Below, one piece after another: positions 36,317-57,299 of a stretch of DNA of 64,000 bases. Numbering within the stretch: the stretch's first letter is position 1; the number at the start of each line of letters is the position of its first letter. Position numbers and translations under genes: made by a program. The notes beneath the pieces are model-generated. The model worked only from the letters and a program-made list of their open reading frames with translations, ran no database searches and was not told the DNA's origin. This DNA comes from Scylla paramamosain (Eukaryota; Arthropoda; Malacostraca; Decapoda; Portunidae), in contig NW_026973710.1 of the NCBI RefSeq assembly GCF_035594125.1, forward strand, positions 220,001 through 284,000. Direction: 5' to 3'.

Positions 36317-38997
36317 TCAGTAACCTTTGGTAATGGTCAAAGAATTAATGGCGTGGAAGCTTGTGTGAAGTCCCTGATGAAAGATAAATATACCAGCCAC
36401 TGGATTCACAAAACTCAACAGGATGACACCCCCCCCCCCCCACCCATTGTAGTATTTGCTGGACTGGTAATTCCTTCTTCCATACTCATCACTCTCCTTC
36501 TCAGACCTGTACTTCCTCTTCTCGCTATCCCTTCTGCTGTCATCATGATCTCTGTGGTCACTGACAAACCTCCCTTGCCTGTGGTCAGAATATTCCCTCC
36601 TGTGATCCCTGTAATTCCCACGATCCCTATAATTCCCATGACCTCTGTACTCCCCTTGATCCCTGCAGCCTCCTTCCTTCCTGTAGTCTTGATGCCTAAA
36701 GTTGCCTCTGCACTGTCTGTTGCGGTCAAATCTGTCAGCAGGGAGTATTGGCGGCTTAGGCAGGCTCTTCTTGCAGTGCTGGAACATATCAAATACTGGT
36801 CATTTCATAGACAAGGAGACAAGGAGCTGCTATAGAGTAGAAAGGAGGGATTCAGGGGATTCTGAACTTTGTTGGGATCTATGTACAGTAGAAACCTCAG
36901 TTCACAAACCAAAACAAGTTTTCCCATTTAAATTAATTAAAATACAATTAATCTATTCCAACCTCAGAAACTGCATTATTATTATTTATTTTTTTTATTT
37001 ATTTTATTTTTTTTTTGACAAGAATGAAGTTACAGTAACCACAGAAAGGTGTAAGTTTCTTGGACATCAGGCTATATCATGTCACTGATATGAAGGTCAG
37101 GTGCCTTCCCAGCTGTTTGACCTGGGAGCCCTTACCTTACTCCATCTCTAAATCACATGCCTTCATAAATTAATTAAGTCTGCCACTTCCTATTTCAACT
37201 TTCAGAATGGTTGGAAAGAGTTATTTGAGAGGAAAAGACAAAATCTTGCCTTGCACCAGGCATGGGTTGGCTGGAAGGAAATATTTGAGCATAAAAGTCT
37301 ATGTAAAATGGGGATTGTTGCACTACTCATGACAGCACATGCTTTCCAAATTCCACCTTGTGTCTGTGATCCAGGAATTCTTGACAACCTCACGTCTTAT
37401 AAACCTGTCTAACAGATGCACTCTTTCTTTGGGCATCCAGACAATGGGACATGAGGTGAAATGTAATTGGACAACAGAGCACATACTGTTATGCAGAAAA
37501 ATCCCTCCTTTACAGTCTTGCTCCAATATTTCCTTCCAGCCAGTGCATGTTTGGTGCAAGGCGAGATGGTGTCTTATCTCTCCAATCATTATCATCTTTA
37601 TAACCATCCTGAAAGTAAAGTAAAAAGAGGCAGGCTAAATAAGAAGGCATGCAATTTACTAGAGGTGGAATGGGGTAAAGGAGATCCAGGTCTAGCTCCT
37701 CTCCAACAGCTGGGAAGGCACCTGACTTGGGTGACTTGCCAGTGTGTGATAATCACAATGTTCACGGCAGGCATGCCAAAACACAAGTGTGTGTGTGCTT
37801 GCCAGCTGAGGGGGTCTGCAGGGTGTTTGTGCATTCACACACAGAAACACTGTTCAAGAACCATGGCAAAAATTCTTAAAAAATATTCATGAAGTGATTT
37901 GTTCATAAATAGGAATGTTCACGAACCGAGGTTCCACTGTGTGTAGTTTAAGGTGTAGTTGTGTGGTGCACTTCAAAGAAATTAAATTGGAGGAAGAATG
38001 TTAGGGCTATGCTTTCAGTGACAGTTAGTGACTGGAAATATTTATATTTAAGAAGGATAATGATGAGCATACTTGAGTGATGCAAGCAGATGAAGAATTG
38101 TCACCACCTGTGTCAGGGAAGCAGTAAAAATATTGCCTGTGAATGATGAGAGGAAAAGGTAGAGTGATGTCTGACCAACACCTAATGGAGGGAGGGAATT
38201 TTTGCGAGTAGATTTAAGATGAATGAGAGCAGGAAAAGCTGACAGAAGTGCTGAACAAGTAAGGTGAAAGGTGATAGAGTAATAGGAGAAGAGAATCACA
38301 GGGAGGTGGAAGGATAGAGTAAAAGAAGTCCAGCCAGCACATCTTGACATGATTGGTGAGTTGCATGTGGCCAACTAGCATGTTAGTTATTTTTACCACT
38401 GTATTCACCACAGAGAAGCTGCATGCCAAAAATACCTACTAAATGGCAATACTCAAGTTCTTCCCACTTGCTTTGATTGACAATATGGGTCGGTTTTAAT
38501 TACTTTTCTTGAGAAATACATGCCTTTTTATGAAGTATCACTTACCTCATCCCATCTGCAGCATTTTGTGATGCATGCATATACAAGTGCACAAATTTCT
38601 CATGATGTCAAAGACTTACACAGTGAGTGACTGTATGGTACAAATTAGGACTGCATACAAGAAAATGTGCCACCAAACTGGAGTAAACTGAGTTACAGTA
38701 CATCACCTGGCTTCTAGGTTTGAGGCTTCTGGAGAGCATGATATGCTCCGCCACTCACACTGACATCCAGAAGAATCATGGGGTTCTGTTCCTTCAGCTG
38801 TCTTGCTCCAATAATGATGGGATTTTCCTCTAATTGCCACTATGTGTCAGCCAAAGTCCCACCACTTAACCTTAGGACGACATACTCCACACAATGTTTG
38901 TGGCAGGAAATATCACACTTTCCACAACCCTCAAACTTCTGTTCTAATGTGATCTATGGGAGAGTGGGGGTGCTTACAGATGGAATGAATCAACAAA

Positions 38998-39058
<61 letters not shown>

Positions 39059-39831
39059 ACACATGCTTTATCTTGGCTATTTTCCTTTGTTGAGACTGCC
39101 TGTGAACTGTGCAAATTTTCTCTGCCTGGAGGAAAGATAAAATAAGCTACACATCAAACAGTGTGAACTGATTTGCATGGGTAATATACAATAGCAGCAA
39201 ACACCCATATTGATCTGATGGTGGATTACAAGCAGTTTTCTTTTTAAAAACTCTTACAGTTCACTTGCTGCTGCTCCCACTGGCCACTGATTGTGTCTAG
39301 GTTATGCAGTCATGCCTGCTGACTCACCAGTGGAGACGTGATGCAAGTCAGTGACGTGATATGAAACACAGGCGTATGAACGAGTTGTGTAAATAACTGG
39401 TCTATTTCTTTAAACTATTTTTTTTTCTAAAAGTTAATACTTTGATATCATACATTATGTTTTCATACCAATATTTTCAAAAGATAGGGGAAGGAGGCGG
39501 AGAGCATGCAGAGAGCACAACTTACAGATCAGCTTGGCTTCAGCAACTATACTCCTTTGTGACAATATCCATCCCAGTGATGTGAAGTAATTTTCATTAC
39601 TCTAGGCTGATATCTTAACAAAAGAGGCAGATGAAACAAAGCATCCACACTTGAGCATGCACACACATTAAGCTGATGTCTCAATAAAAAAAGGAAAGCT
39701 GAAACAAAGCACCACACATGTGTAACAACAGACATACACACTACCTCTGTAAACTGGTTATCCTCCTCAGTATAGTGAGAGGTTGCTTCCTCCTCCAGCT
39801 CAGCCAGAAGCTCGAGGTCGAGAGGCACCAT
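36317..39831 (-). CDS. RAMAC: RAMAC-like cap-methyltransferase activator
   Basis: Two exons on -. Exon 1 (39745-39831) starts MVPLDLELLAELEEEATSHY and ends TEEDNQFTE at GAG|GTAGTG. Exon 2 (36317-36778) follows TTTGATATGTTCCAG and reads HCKKSLPKPPILPADRFDRN, joining in phase 0. The order 'F/SHYTEED-x-Y/F, K-P-PPI, Asn/Arg-rich' matches RNMT-activating mini-protein, which binds RNA and activates the guanine-7 cap methyltransferase in the nucleus. The tail is Arg/Asp/Tyr-rich with GNYRDRG-type heptads (15-bp repeats in the DNA). After a poly-G-encoded GGGG the end turns hydrophobic (VILLSFVNPVAG), probably a slip in the C11 tract at 36428-36440 rather than true sequence. Predicted total is about 182 aa versus about 118 in human. 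The (GT)n tract and a foldback element lie in the intron. Confidence 0.6.
36886..37939. mobile_element. Tigger/pogo-like foldback element
   Basis: The outer ends CAGTAGAAACCTCAGTTCAC (36886) and, inverted, CAGTGGAACCTCGGTTCGTG (37939) resemble pogo/Tigger TIRs. TA precedes the left end, while TG stands where TA is expected on the right. Inside, arms at about 37090-37360 and 37480-37740 are inverted copies sharing GTCAGGTGCCTTCCCAGCTG and GCCTTGCACCA...TGGCTGGAAGGAAATAT. The element lies in the RAMAC-like intron. Confidence 0.7.
37940..39000. other. RAMAC-like intron, no other gene
   Basis: Mixed unique DNA. The short ORFs here have no recognisable domain. Confidence 0.5.
39001..39060. repeat. 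(GT)n microsatellite
   Basis: About 28 GT units running into ACACAC. Confidence 0.95.
39061..39744. other. RAMAC-like intron 5' part
   Basis: Contains a ~70-bp imperfect duplication ('cttaacaaaagaggcagatg' and 'ctcaataaaaaaaggaaagc' units, each followed by 'gaaacaaagca') at about 39600-39720. Confidence 0.5.
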
Positions 39832-40185
39832 GTCCTACCTGTCTTGTGCCATTCTGCTAAAACTGCTGGTGCTTGGGAAGGCCAATGAGGAGTCTGAAAC
39901 TGAGTGTTTTCATTTAATACAGATAGAGGGAAGTCTGGTGAAAGTTGGTAGTACAGTGGAATGTGAACCAACTGGTATTAAAAAAAAGAATACTGCACTG
40001 GTGGCTGACAGAGAAGCAAGACACAGCTGTTACAAGTTAGGTGTTTTGAATATTATACTGCTTCAGAAGATAAGCAGAAGTAGAATGAAACTGCATGAAA
40101 GAAGTATGAAGAGAAAAGGGAGAAATATAGAATGCTTTTAACGAATGCAGAGCTGGTTATACAAGGAAGTCTACTGCCTCCTCAC

Positions 40186-43100
40186 AGGAGGTCTAAAGCA
40201 CTGTTCAGGGGGTGCTGTGAACTTATCATTAAACCCAGCTGTGACCTCACTGAACGTTTCCCTTTGTGTCTCACAACACAAGGGGGCAGTCACAGCCTGC
40301 CCTCTAAAGACAACTCTCTTCCTCCACACAAACCTACAAGCACCTAATAACACACACACCCTTCACTCAAAAATTTTTAAATCATCATGGCGACTCCTAC
40401 ACCAGCCTCGGAGTCCCCATCTGGGGAGGGGACCATAAATGTCCCCAGGTCGGACTGTCTTTTTGTCGACGACCCTAAGTGTCTTGACAGCCCCCTCAAC
40501 TTTTTCTTCATTAACTTCTGCAACATTCGCGGTCTAAGATCTAATTTTCAATCTGTAGAACACCACCTCTCCTCTTCTAAACCTCATCTTCTTTTAATCA
40601 CTGAAACTCAGGTGTCTGAGGCAACTGACAGTAGCCCCTTTTCTGTTCCCACCTACTTTCTCTATCCTCATTTTCGATCCAAAGCTGGATGCTGCGTTTA
40701 TGTGCGCAATGACTTAACCTGCTCTCGTGCCCACGCTCTTGAATCTTCCGAGTTTTCCACCATCTGGCTACGACTACAGAGTCACTCTCATACTAAATTT
40801 ATCTGTGCTGTATACCTCTCACCTAACTCCTGACTATAAGAAATTCTTTGACTACTTAACTTCCAAAATGGAGCAAATTCTGACCCTCTTCCCTTTTGCA
40901 GAGATCTCCATTCTTGGAGACTTCAATGTTCACCACCAGCTTTGGCTTTCCTCTCCCTTCACTGACCATCCTGGTGAACTAGCCTACAACTTTGCTATCC
41001 TCCACGACCTAGAGCAATTGGTGCAACACCCTACTCGTATTCCTGACCGTCTTGGAGATACGCCCAACATTCTTGACCTTTTCCTGACCTCTAATCCTTC
41101 TGCTTATGCTGTCACCCTTTCTTCTCCGTTGGGCTCCTCCGATCACAATCTCATATCTTTATCTTGTCCTATCACTCCAATCCCTCCTCAGGATCCCCCT
41201 AAGCGAAGGTGCCTCTGGCGTTTTGCCTCTGCTAGTTGGGGGGACCTGAGGAGGTATTTTGCTGATTTTCCTTGGAATGACTACTGCTTCCGTGTCAGAG
41301 ACCCGTCTTTGTGTGCTGAGCGCACAACAGAGGTGATAGTGTCTGGCATGGAGGCATACATTCCTCAGTCTTTTTCTCGTCCTAAACCTTCTAAACCTTG
41401 GTTTAACACAGCTTGTTCTCGTGCTATACATGATAGAGAGGTGGCCCACAAAGCCTTCCATCACCAGAATCTCATGCACTTTATATTTCTGCCCGGAACC
41501 ATGTCAAGTCTGTTCTCCAACTAGCCAAAAACTCTTTCATTAACAGAAAATGTCAAAACCTTTCAAGATCTAACTCCCCTCGTGATTTCTGGCATCTAGC
41601 CAGAAATCTCCAATAACTTTGCTTCTTCTTCTTTCCCACTTCTATTTCAACCAGATGGCACCACTGCTATCACATCTATTTCTAAAGCTGAACTCTTTGC
41701 TCAAACCTTTGCTAAAAACTCTACCTTGGACGATTCTGGGCTTGTTCCTCCCTCTCCTCCACCCTCTGACTACTTCATGCCACCTATTAAAATTCTTCGC
41801 AATGATGTTTTCCATGCCCTCGCTGGCCTAAACCCTCAGAAGGCTTATGGACCTGATGGGGTCCCTCCTATTGTTCTCCGAAACTGTGCCTCCGTGCTTG
41901 CACCTTGCCTAGTCAAACTCTTTCAGCTCTGTCTGTCACCATCTACCTTTCCTTCTTGCTGGAAGTTTGCCTATATTCAACCTGTTCCTAAAAAGGGTGA
42001 CCGTTCTAATCCCTCAAACTACTGTCCTATTGCTTTAATTTCCTGCCTATCTAAAGTTTTTGAATCTATCCTCAACAGGAAGATTCTTAAACATCTATCA
42101 CTTCACAACCTTCTATCTGATCGCCAGTATGGGTTCCGTCAAGGCCGCTCTACTGGTGATCTTCTGGCTTTCCTTACTGAGTCTTGGTCATCCTCTTTTA
42201 GAGATTTTGGTGAAACTTTTGCTGTTGCCTTGGACATATCAAAAGCTTTTGATAGAGTCTGGCACAAAGCTTTGATTTCCAAACTATCCTCCTACGGTTT
42301 CTATCCTCTCTGCAACTTCATCTCAAGTTTCCTTTCTGACCATTCTATTGCTGCTGTGGTAGACGGTCACTGTTCTTCTCCTAAATCTATTAACAGTGGT
42401 GTTCCTCAGGGTTCTGTCCTGTCACCCACTCTCTTCTTATTATTCATTAATGATCTAAACCAAACTTCTTGTCCTATCCACTCCTACGCTGATGATACCA
42501 CCCTGCACTTTTCCACGTCTTTTCATAGACGTCCAACCCTTCAGGAGGTAAACATTTCACGCAGGGAAGCCACAGAACGCCTGACTTCTGATCTTTCTAA
42601 AATTTCTGGTTGGGGCAGAGCAAACTTGGTATTGTTCAATGCCTCAAAAACTCAATTCCTCCATCTATCAACTCGACACATCCTTCCAGACAACTATCCC
42701 CTCTTCTTCAATGACACTCAACTGTCCCCCTCTTCTACACTGAACATCCTCGGTCTGTCCTTTACTTAAAATCTGAACTGGAAACTTCACATCTCATCTC
42801 TAGCTAAAACAGCTTCTATGAAGTTAGGTGTTCTGAGACGTCTCCGCCAGTTTTTCTCACCCCCCCCAGCTGCTAACTCTGTACAAGGGCCTTATCCGTC
42901 CATGTATGGAGTATGCTTCACATGTCTGGCGGGGTTCCACTCAAACTGCTCTTCTAGACAGGGTGGAATCAAAAGCTTTTCATCTCATCAACTCCTCTCC
43001 TCTAACTGACTGTCTTCAGCCTCTCTCTCATCGCCGCAATGTTGCATATCTAGCTGTCTTCTACCGCTATTTTCATGCTAACTGCTCTTCTGATCTTGCT

Positions 43101-43440
43101 AACTGAATGCCTCCCCTCCTTCCGCGGCCTCGCTGCACGAGACTTTCTTCTTTCTCTCACCCCTATTCTGTCCACCTCTCTAACGCAAGAGTTAAGCAGT
43201 ATTCTCAATCATTCATCCCTTTCTCTGGTAAACTCTGGAACTCCCTGCCTGCTTCCGTATTTCCATCTTCCTATGACTTGAATTCCTTCAAGAGGGAGGT
43301 TTCAAGACACTTATTCATCAATTTTTGACCACTGCTTTGACCCTTTTATGGGACTGGCATTTCATTGGGCATTTTTTTATTAGATTTTTGTTGCCCTTGG
43401 CCAGTGTCCTTCCTACATAAAAAAAAAAAAAAAAAAAAAA
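40186..43440 (+). mobile_element. LINE-A copy 2, full length, broken
   Basis: The same ends as copy 1: GAGGTCTAAAGC at 40186 and TACATAAAA plus poly-A to 43440, but on the + strand, so the two copies form a 30-kb-spaced inverted pair. The 5' leader (40186-40386) and ORF are almost identical to copy 1 apart from scattered substitutions and several indels. The start lies about 350 bp from the RAMAC-like ATG, head to head. Confidence 0.9.
40387..43328 (+). pseudogene. LINE-A endonuclease/RT, frameshifted
   Basis: The same protein as 7353-9860, in pieces: 40387-40833 (endonuclease N-terminus), 40838-41460 (rest of endonuclease with LGDFNV and GSSDHN), 41726-42769 (RT with [33 protein letters not shown]), and 42906-43328 (C-terminal domain). 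Against copy 1 there is a 2-bp loss near 40831, a ~10-bp loss near 41452, a small indel near 41605, a TAT-to-TAA stop near 42767, and eight C at the 42866 poly-C site where seven keep frame. No functional product is expected. Confidence 0.9.
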
Positions 43441-44600
<1,160 letters not shown>

Positions 44601-44606
44601 ACTTAC

Positions 44607-45653
44607 ATTTCTCAGTGACCAGTTTCTCTAGAATGAGTCCATAGAAACCCTCCAAGGAAGCTTTGAAGTGGGTTGTGCTGGCTTTGGTTTCTGGTTCAAA
44701 TATCCTGGAAAAGAAAAAAAAAGCAGTCAGGTGGATCTGGTCTCTGGTTCAAGGAAAATCAGTTCATATCAACTAACTTTGGTTTCTGGTTCAAATATCA
44801 TCTAATGGAAAATAAGCTATCAGCTAACTTTGGTATCTGGCTCAAATATCATGTAAAGGAAAAAAGTATCAGTCTTGCACCACTGAGAAACACTGACTGA
44901 TAGAAGAAGTGTTCAGAAAACTTTACACCCACAATGACAACTGGAGCAAGGTTCTTCAAAGTAAGGGAGCCTCCCTGCACTATGCACAATAACTGAGCAT
45001 GTATAACACCAATATAAGTATGGTTGGGTGGCCATTTTTGCTGTGATATCAAAGCACAGAGCACACCACCTCCTCGGTTTGGGTAACCCAAATCACCCAA
45101 GTCACCCGAGTCATGCAAAGAGAGCGTTCAGTTGAGAACTGGGTGACCCGGGTAACCCAAGTCACTTAACTTAACGCACCCCTGGTCTCTGACATGGAAG
45201 CTGTGGCCATTCCAAGGAAAATCAGCAAAATACCTCATCAGGTCCCCCAACTAGCAGAGACAAAATGCCAGAGGCACCTCTGCTTAGGAGGATCCTGAGG
45301 AGGGATTGGAGCAATAGAACAAGATGCAGATATGAGACTGTGATTGGAGGAGCCCAATGGAGAAGAGAGGATGACAACATAAGCAGAAGGATTAGAGGTC
45401 AGGAACAAACACATAACTAACAAAACACATGTTTGAGTGCAGCTCACCTCTCCCACTCCTGAGCAGCCTGACCTGACAGTCACCAAGTCAAAAGCAAGGT
45501 CAGCAGGGTTCCTGAGGGTCTGGACCATGAGGTGGGGGTGTCCCAGGATGGTCACCAGCTGGGATGCCTCAGACAGTGGAATGGAGATGTTTACAAAGTT
45601 ATCCCATGAGTTCTCTGTGAGTTTGGCACCACAGGAGCAACACAACACATAGT
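44607..45653 (-). CDS. Possible CULT-domain (cereblon-like) protein, two exons
   Basis: Exon 45448-45653 reads [20 protein letters not shown] and [20 protein letters not shown] to GAG|GTGAGC. Exon 44607-44704 reads [20 protein letters not shown] and [12 protein letters not shown] to T|GTAAGT. The CxxC pair, 'NP...FDLVTV' and 'W-FEP...GFYGLIL' order recalls the CULT zinc-binding ligand domain of cereblon and of secreted CULT proteins. The middle exon with the second CxxC and the Trp pocket is not found. The phases of the two exons differ by exactly what a missing exon ending in TG would supply. The substrate is unknown. The domain call is from memory of motifs. Confidence 0.4.
44680..44862 (-). 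repeat. Triplicated splice-acceptor region
   Basis: The words 'ctttggtttctggttcaaat' plus 'atc' recur at about 44683, 44780 and 44829, so the exon start and adjacent intron have been copied into tandem partial repeats. Confidence 0.75.
45178..45412 (-). mobile_element. LINE-A internal ORF fragment
   Basis: Matches LINE-A copy 1 around 8940-9175 (endonuclease to linker region), for example 'ggtcccc(c)caactagcagag' and 'gaggagcccaatggagaaga'. The ends fall inside the ORF, so it is a broken piece rather than an ordinary 5' truncation. Confidence 0.85.
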
Positions 45654-45659
45654 CTGTGA

Positions 45660-46985
45660 GGAACACCAGTTGTTAGCACCACCCAGGAACACCACCACTC
45701 ACCAGTCAAAAATCATGGTCAGTACTCATTATCCTAAGAGACATTCTATTTTACCAGTCAAATACATAAAGTCACCCATGACACACCTTCAATCACCAGT
45801 CACCAGTCACACTCCTCAGTCACCACTCATCAATCAAGATCCTCATCATTACTCACTATCCTAAATGACATCCTAAGTCACCAGTCTACTCTGAAATTCT
45901 TAGTCACCAGTCTCCAGTCAATAGTTAATAGTCTGACATCCTTAGTCACCATTTTGACATTCCCAGACGTCAGTCATCAGTCCAGTGATTATTACTATGA
46001 CTGTCACTTGAGACCCTCTTATGAACAGAATGCATGCATCAAAATGTCATCATGTGAAACATCACTTAGTGCAGAAAGGCATTAAAAACATTTTCAATTT
46101 ACAGGAAAGATGCACATGTAAGTGCAGGAATCAAAGATGAACATGAACACGCTTTACAAAATACTGGAATGGTAGCAATGTTCCCTCCCACAGTAGGTTG
46201 ACCAGGTAATGAATGTGTTACACAGGCTGTGATGTCACTCCATATGTACAGGAAATTCTTTACAAAAGAGAGGACTTTACTTTGGAGAATGCTTCACTAA
46301 ATATAATGAGCTCATTACTCTCACTTCAAAAGCCAGTGAGGCTTATTTTGTGAAAAGACAAAGGCAAAAATTCTTTCACCTATTTAATTTACTTAAACTA
46401 AGATAGAAAATATATTCTGTCCTTTTTCAGTAACAATAAGAAACACTAGTCTTTAGTAATTCCTAGTGAAGGAGAGTCACTGCACTACTACTGGGACGAC
46501 TCAACCACAAGAGGCGTCATGATTCCAGTTTTCATTTTCAATATTATGTTTCATTTTCAATGTTATCCTTGACTTGAATTATTGCTGACACATTTTTGTT
46601 TCCAGAAGGTTTAATACTCCATCTTCCTGTTGATATGAAAAAAAAAAAAAAGTTTGGGGAAAGTTTAATTAATATGGTGATAGAAAATATCTTAAATATA
46701 TTTGAGGAAGTGTCAAGAACATTATGAGAGCACCAGTCAGCAGCCACATTAGAAGGGAAAGAGGCTCAGGGTGTGACTTCCAGATCACCTCGGCCTGCAC
46801 TGACTGTAAATATAGCAGGATTTATATCCTTACAAGACACTTAACCCTGTAAGACAACTATACTCTATTCAAGAAATTTATAAATACATTCCCTCCTACT
46901 AGGTGGTGGCATGTCAGGCTCTGGACTCATCTCTACTGGCTGATGACTTCCTGGACCATGGTGGAAGGTTTACCCTGAATTTGGT
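45660..46985. other. Spacer; degenerate 'agtcaccagtc' repeats
   Basis: From about 45700 to 46000 the motif CACCAGTC recurs irregularly. The rest is unremarkable. No exon was recognised, although the upstream exons of the 44607-45653 gene should lie here. Confidence 0.5.
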
Positions 46986-46989
46986 GACT

Positions 46990-47385
46990 TCCAGGCACTG
47001 TCTTCCACAGCCTCCCACAGCCCAAACACTTCAATAATTCCCTTATTAATTCTTACACCTCCATAATTTCTTCTTCTTGATATCTTTTCCCTAGTCTCTA
47101 TAGAGCCATTGTTCTTGCCAGCTCTCCTCCAAGCATAGTCATATATATTTTCCTTTGACAATTGTTTCTGTCTCAAGTCCTTCCTTACACAGTCTATCCA
47201 TATAAGGTTTAGTTTTCCTCTTGCTCTCCTGCCTTGCACCTCTATCTCCATCACACTTCTCCTGACATATGACTCTTTCCTTCTCTTCACATGGCTAAAA
47301 CACTGCAGCCTTTTTTCCTGTGTCCTTTGAAACATCTCCACTAGTTTTACATTTTCTTCATATCCAAGCTCCAAATTATTGACCC
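46990..47385 (-). mobile_element. LINE C-terminal tail fragment
   Basis: The - frame gives EMFQRTQEKRLQCFSHVKRR, RRSVMEIEVQGRRARGKLNL and WIDCVRKDLRQKQLS. This is the classic 'RLxWxGHVxRR...GRRxRGRPxxxWxDCVxxDL' tail of RTE-like endonuclease/RT LINEs. No RT core. Confidence 0.75.
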
Positions 47386-47394
47386 CATGTATCT

Positions 47395-47520
47395 ATCTGT
47401 CCATCTGTCCATATACCAGGTTGGCAATCCCACACAGGGTGGCCCAGACAAAGCACCATCCACTCATACACACATCATTCACACTCTTAGTCCTATCAGC
47501 CCCTAATGGAGAGAATATTC
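47395..47520. repeat. Dispersed repeat family F
   Basis: 'accaggttggcaatcccaca', 'cagacaaagcaccatccact' and 'tcattcacactcttagtcct', as at 26277. Confidence 0.75.
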
Positions 47521-47689
47521 ACCTAATATAGTATAAAATAACTATAACAATCTCAGTGCTACATAATCAGTTGGCTTGGTGCTTCAAACACAGAATATCA
47601 AACCAACAGGAATGAAGGAGTAAATGAGATGAAAAGATAATGATAAAAGATGTCTCTTCTCTCTTCCTCCCTCAGGTCTTTACTTAGGG

Positions 47690-48150
47690 GATATAACAAG
47701 GATGACATGAGCAAAATCCTTAGGTTCAGTGATCAGGATAGGACAAGAAATAGTGGGTTCAAGCTTGATAAAGCTAGCTTTAAATGAGATACAAAGGAAA
47801 AAGTTTTCAAATATAGTGGCTGATGAATAGAACAGACTCAGTAATCTGGTTGTTAGTGGTGAGTCATTAGGAAGCTTTAAAAGAAAACTAAACACACTTG
47901 TGGAAGGGGATGATGGGTGGAAATAGGCAGGCATGTTTCATACAGGCATTGTCATGTTAAGGACTGATGGCTGCCTGCAGCTTCCCCTATTTTCTTATGG
48001 CTGTTAATGTCCTGTCAATATGGAGCTTTTAAAAGAAAACCAGATAAATTCACGTATGGGGATGATAGTAGAAATCAGAAGGCATTTCTAACAGGAAATG
48101 CTAACTGTGGGTTGATAGATCCTTGCAGCTTCCCTTGTATTCTTATGTTC
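47690..48150 (+). mobile_element. LINE tail fragments, family D (two)
   Basis: Copy 1 (about 47690-48000) and a shorter copy 2 (about 48010-48150) both end 'cttgcagcttccctt'-like, followed by 'ttcttatg'. They sit directly downstream of the last recognised GTPBP10 exon. Confidence 0.7.
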
Positions 48151-48162
48151 CCATGTACTCAC

Positions 48163-56527
<8,365 letters not shown>

Positions 56528-56679
56528 CTGGATGGGAAAACAGCTTTAGGAAATTGTTATAGGTACATTCCTATATTTTCTGGAGCAAAGTAAAATATAT
56601 TGTTATGGGTATCTTTCTACCTTCTCTGGAGTAAAAAAAAAAAGGAAAAAAAAAGTAAAATCTATCTATTTATCTATAT

Positions 56680-56680
<1 letters not shown>

Positions 56681-56719
<39 letters not shown>

Positions 56720-56784
56720 TAATAATCTATCTATCTTTCTGTATACCAGACTGGTAATCACATATGTAGTGGCCCATACAAAGC

Positions 56785-56821
<37 letters not shown>
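56681..56821. repeat. (CAG)n, half of repeat F, and (CA)n
   Basis: (CAG)n at 56681-56718, then family F words 'ctatctttctgtataccaga' and 'tggcccatacaaagcaacac', then (CA)n at about 56786-56820. The rest of repeat F resumes after the LINE at 59252. Confidence 0.85.
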
Positions 56822-56822
<1 letters not shown>

Positions 56823-56858
56823 GACTGCAAGAGAAGAAAACCCAGTTAAATCTGAGAG

Positions 56859-57299
56859 ATGGAAGAGAAGGAACTGGTAAGGAAAATTATTACAATGGTC
56901 CAAGATGAGGAACAGGGACTGGAACGAGAAGTGGAAGAGGCACATAGAATTGGAAAATATAGTGAGGGAGGTAAAAGACCATTAAAAGTGAGAATGAGAT
57001 CCCAAGTTGCAATACGGCAGATCCTAGTGAGAATCAGGAAGCTGGCTGAAAGTTCAGAATACAAAAATATTTGGGTAAAAAGAGATATGAACTTGGAAGA
57101 AAGGGAAAAAGAGCGGGACCTGAGAAATGAAGCTAAGGAAAAAAACAACAGAAGGACAGAGACCGAGAAGAGGAAATTTTATTGGAAGATACTAGATATG
57201 ACACTGAGGAAATGGTACACTTGGGAAAAGGAACAAGTACTGAAAGAACCACAGCAGCAGACGGAGAAATTACAAGTGGTGGGGGAAGCAGTACATTAA
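56859..57299 (+). CDS. LINE-C ORF1-like protein (146 aa)
   Basis: MEEKELVRKIITMVQDEEQG opens a highly charged, helical protein; EEAHRIGKYSEGGKRPLKVR and NIWVKRDMNLEEREKERDLR follow. The 'R-x-G-K...RP-K-VR...IWVxRDMxxEER' pattern recalls the nucleic-acid-binding ORF1 proteins of crustacean LINEs. It probably coats the element's RNA. The N-terminal part seems truncated. It ends at TAA just before the endonuclease reading frame. Confidence 0.6.
   Translation: MEEKELVRKIITMVQDEEQGLEREVEEAHRIGKYSEGGKRPLKVRMRSQVAIRQILVRIRKLAESSEYKNIWVKRDMNLEEREKERDLRNEAKEKNNRRTETEKRKFYWKILDMTLRKWYTWEKEQVLKEPQQQTEKLQVVGEAVH

Noticed and set aside
36314..36835. 173-aa + strand ORF rich in Pro, Ile and Val
   Set aside because: It is antisense to the RD-rich exon of the RAMAC-like gene. 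Its repetitiveness mirrors the 15-bp repeat.
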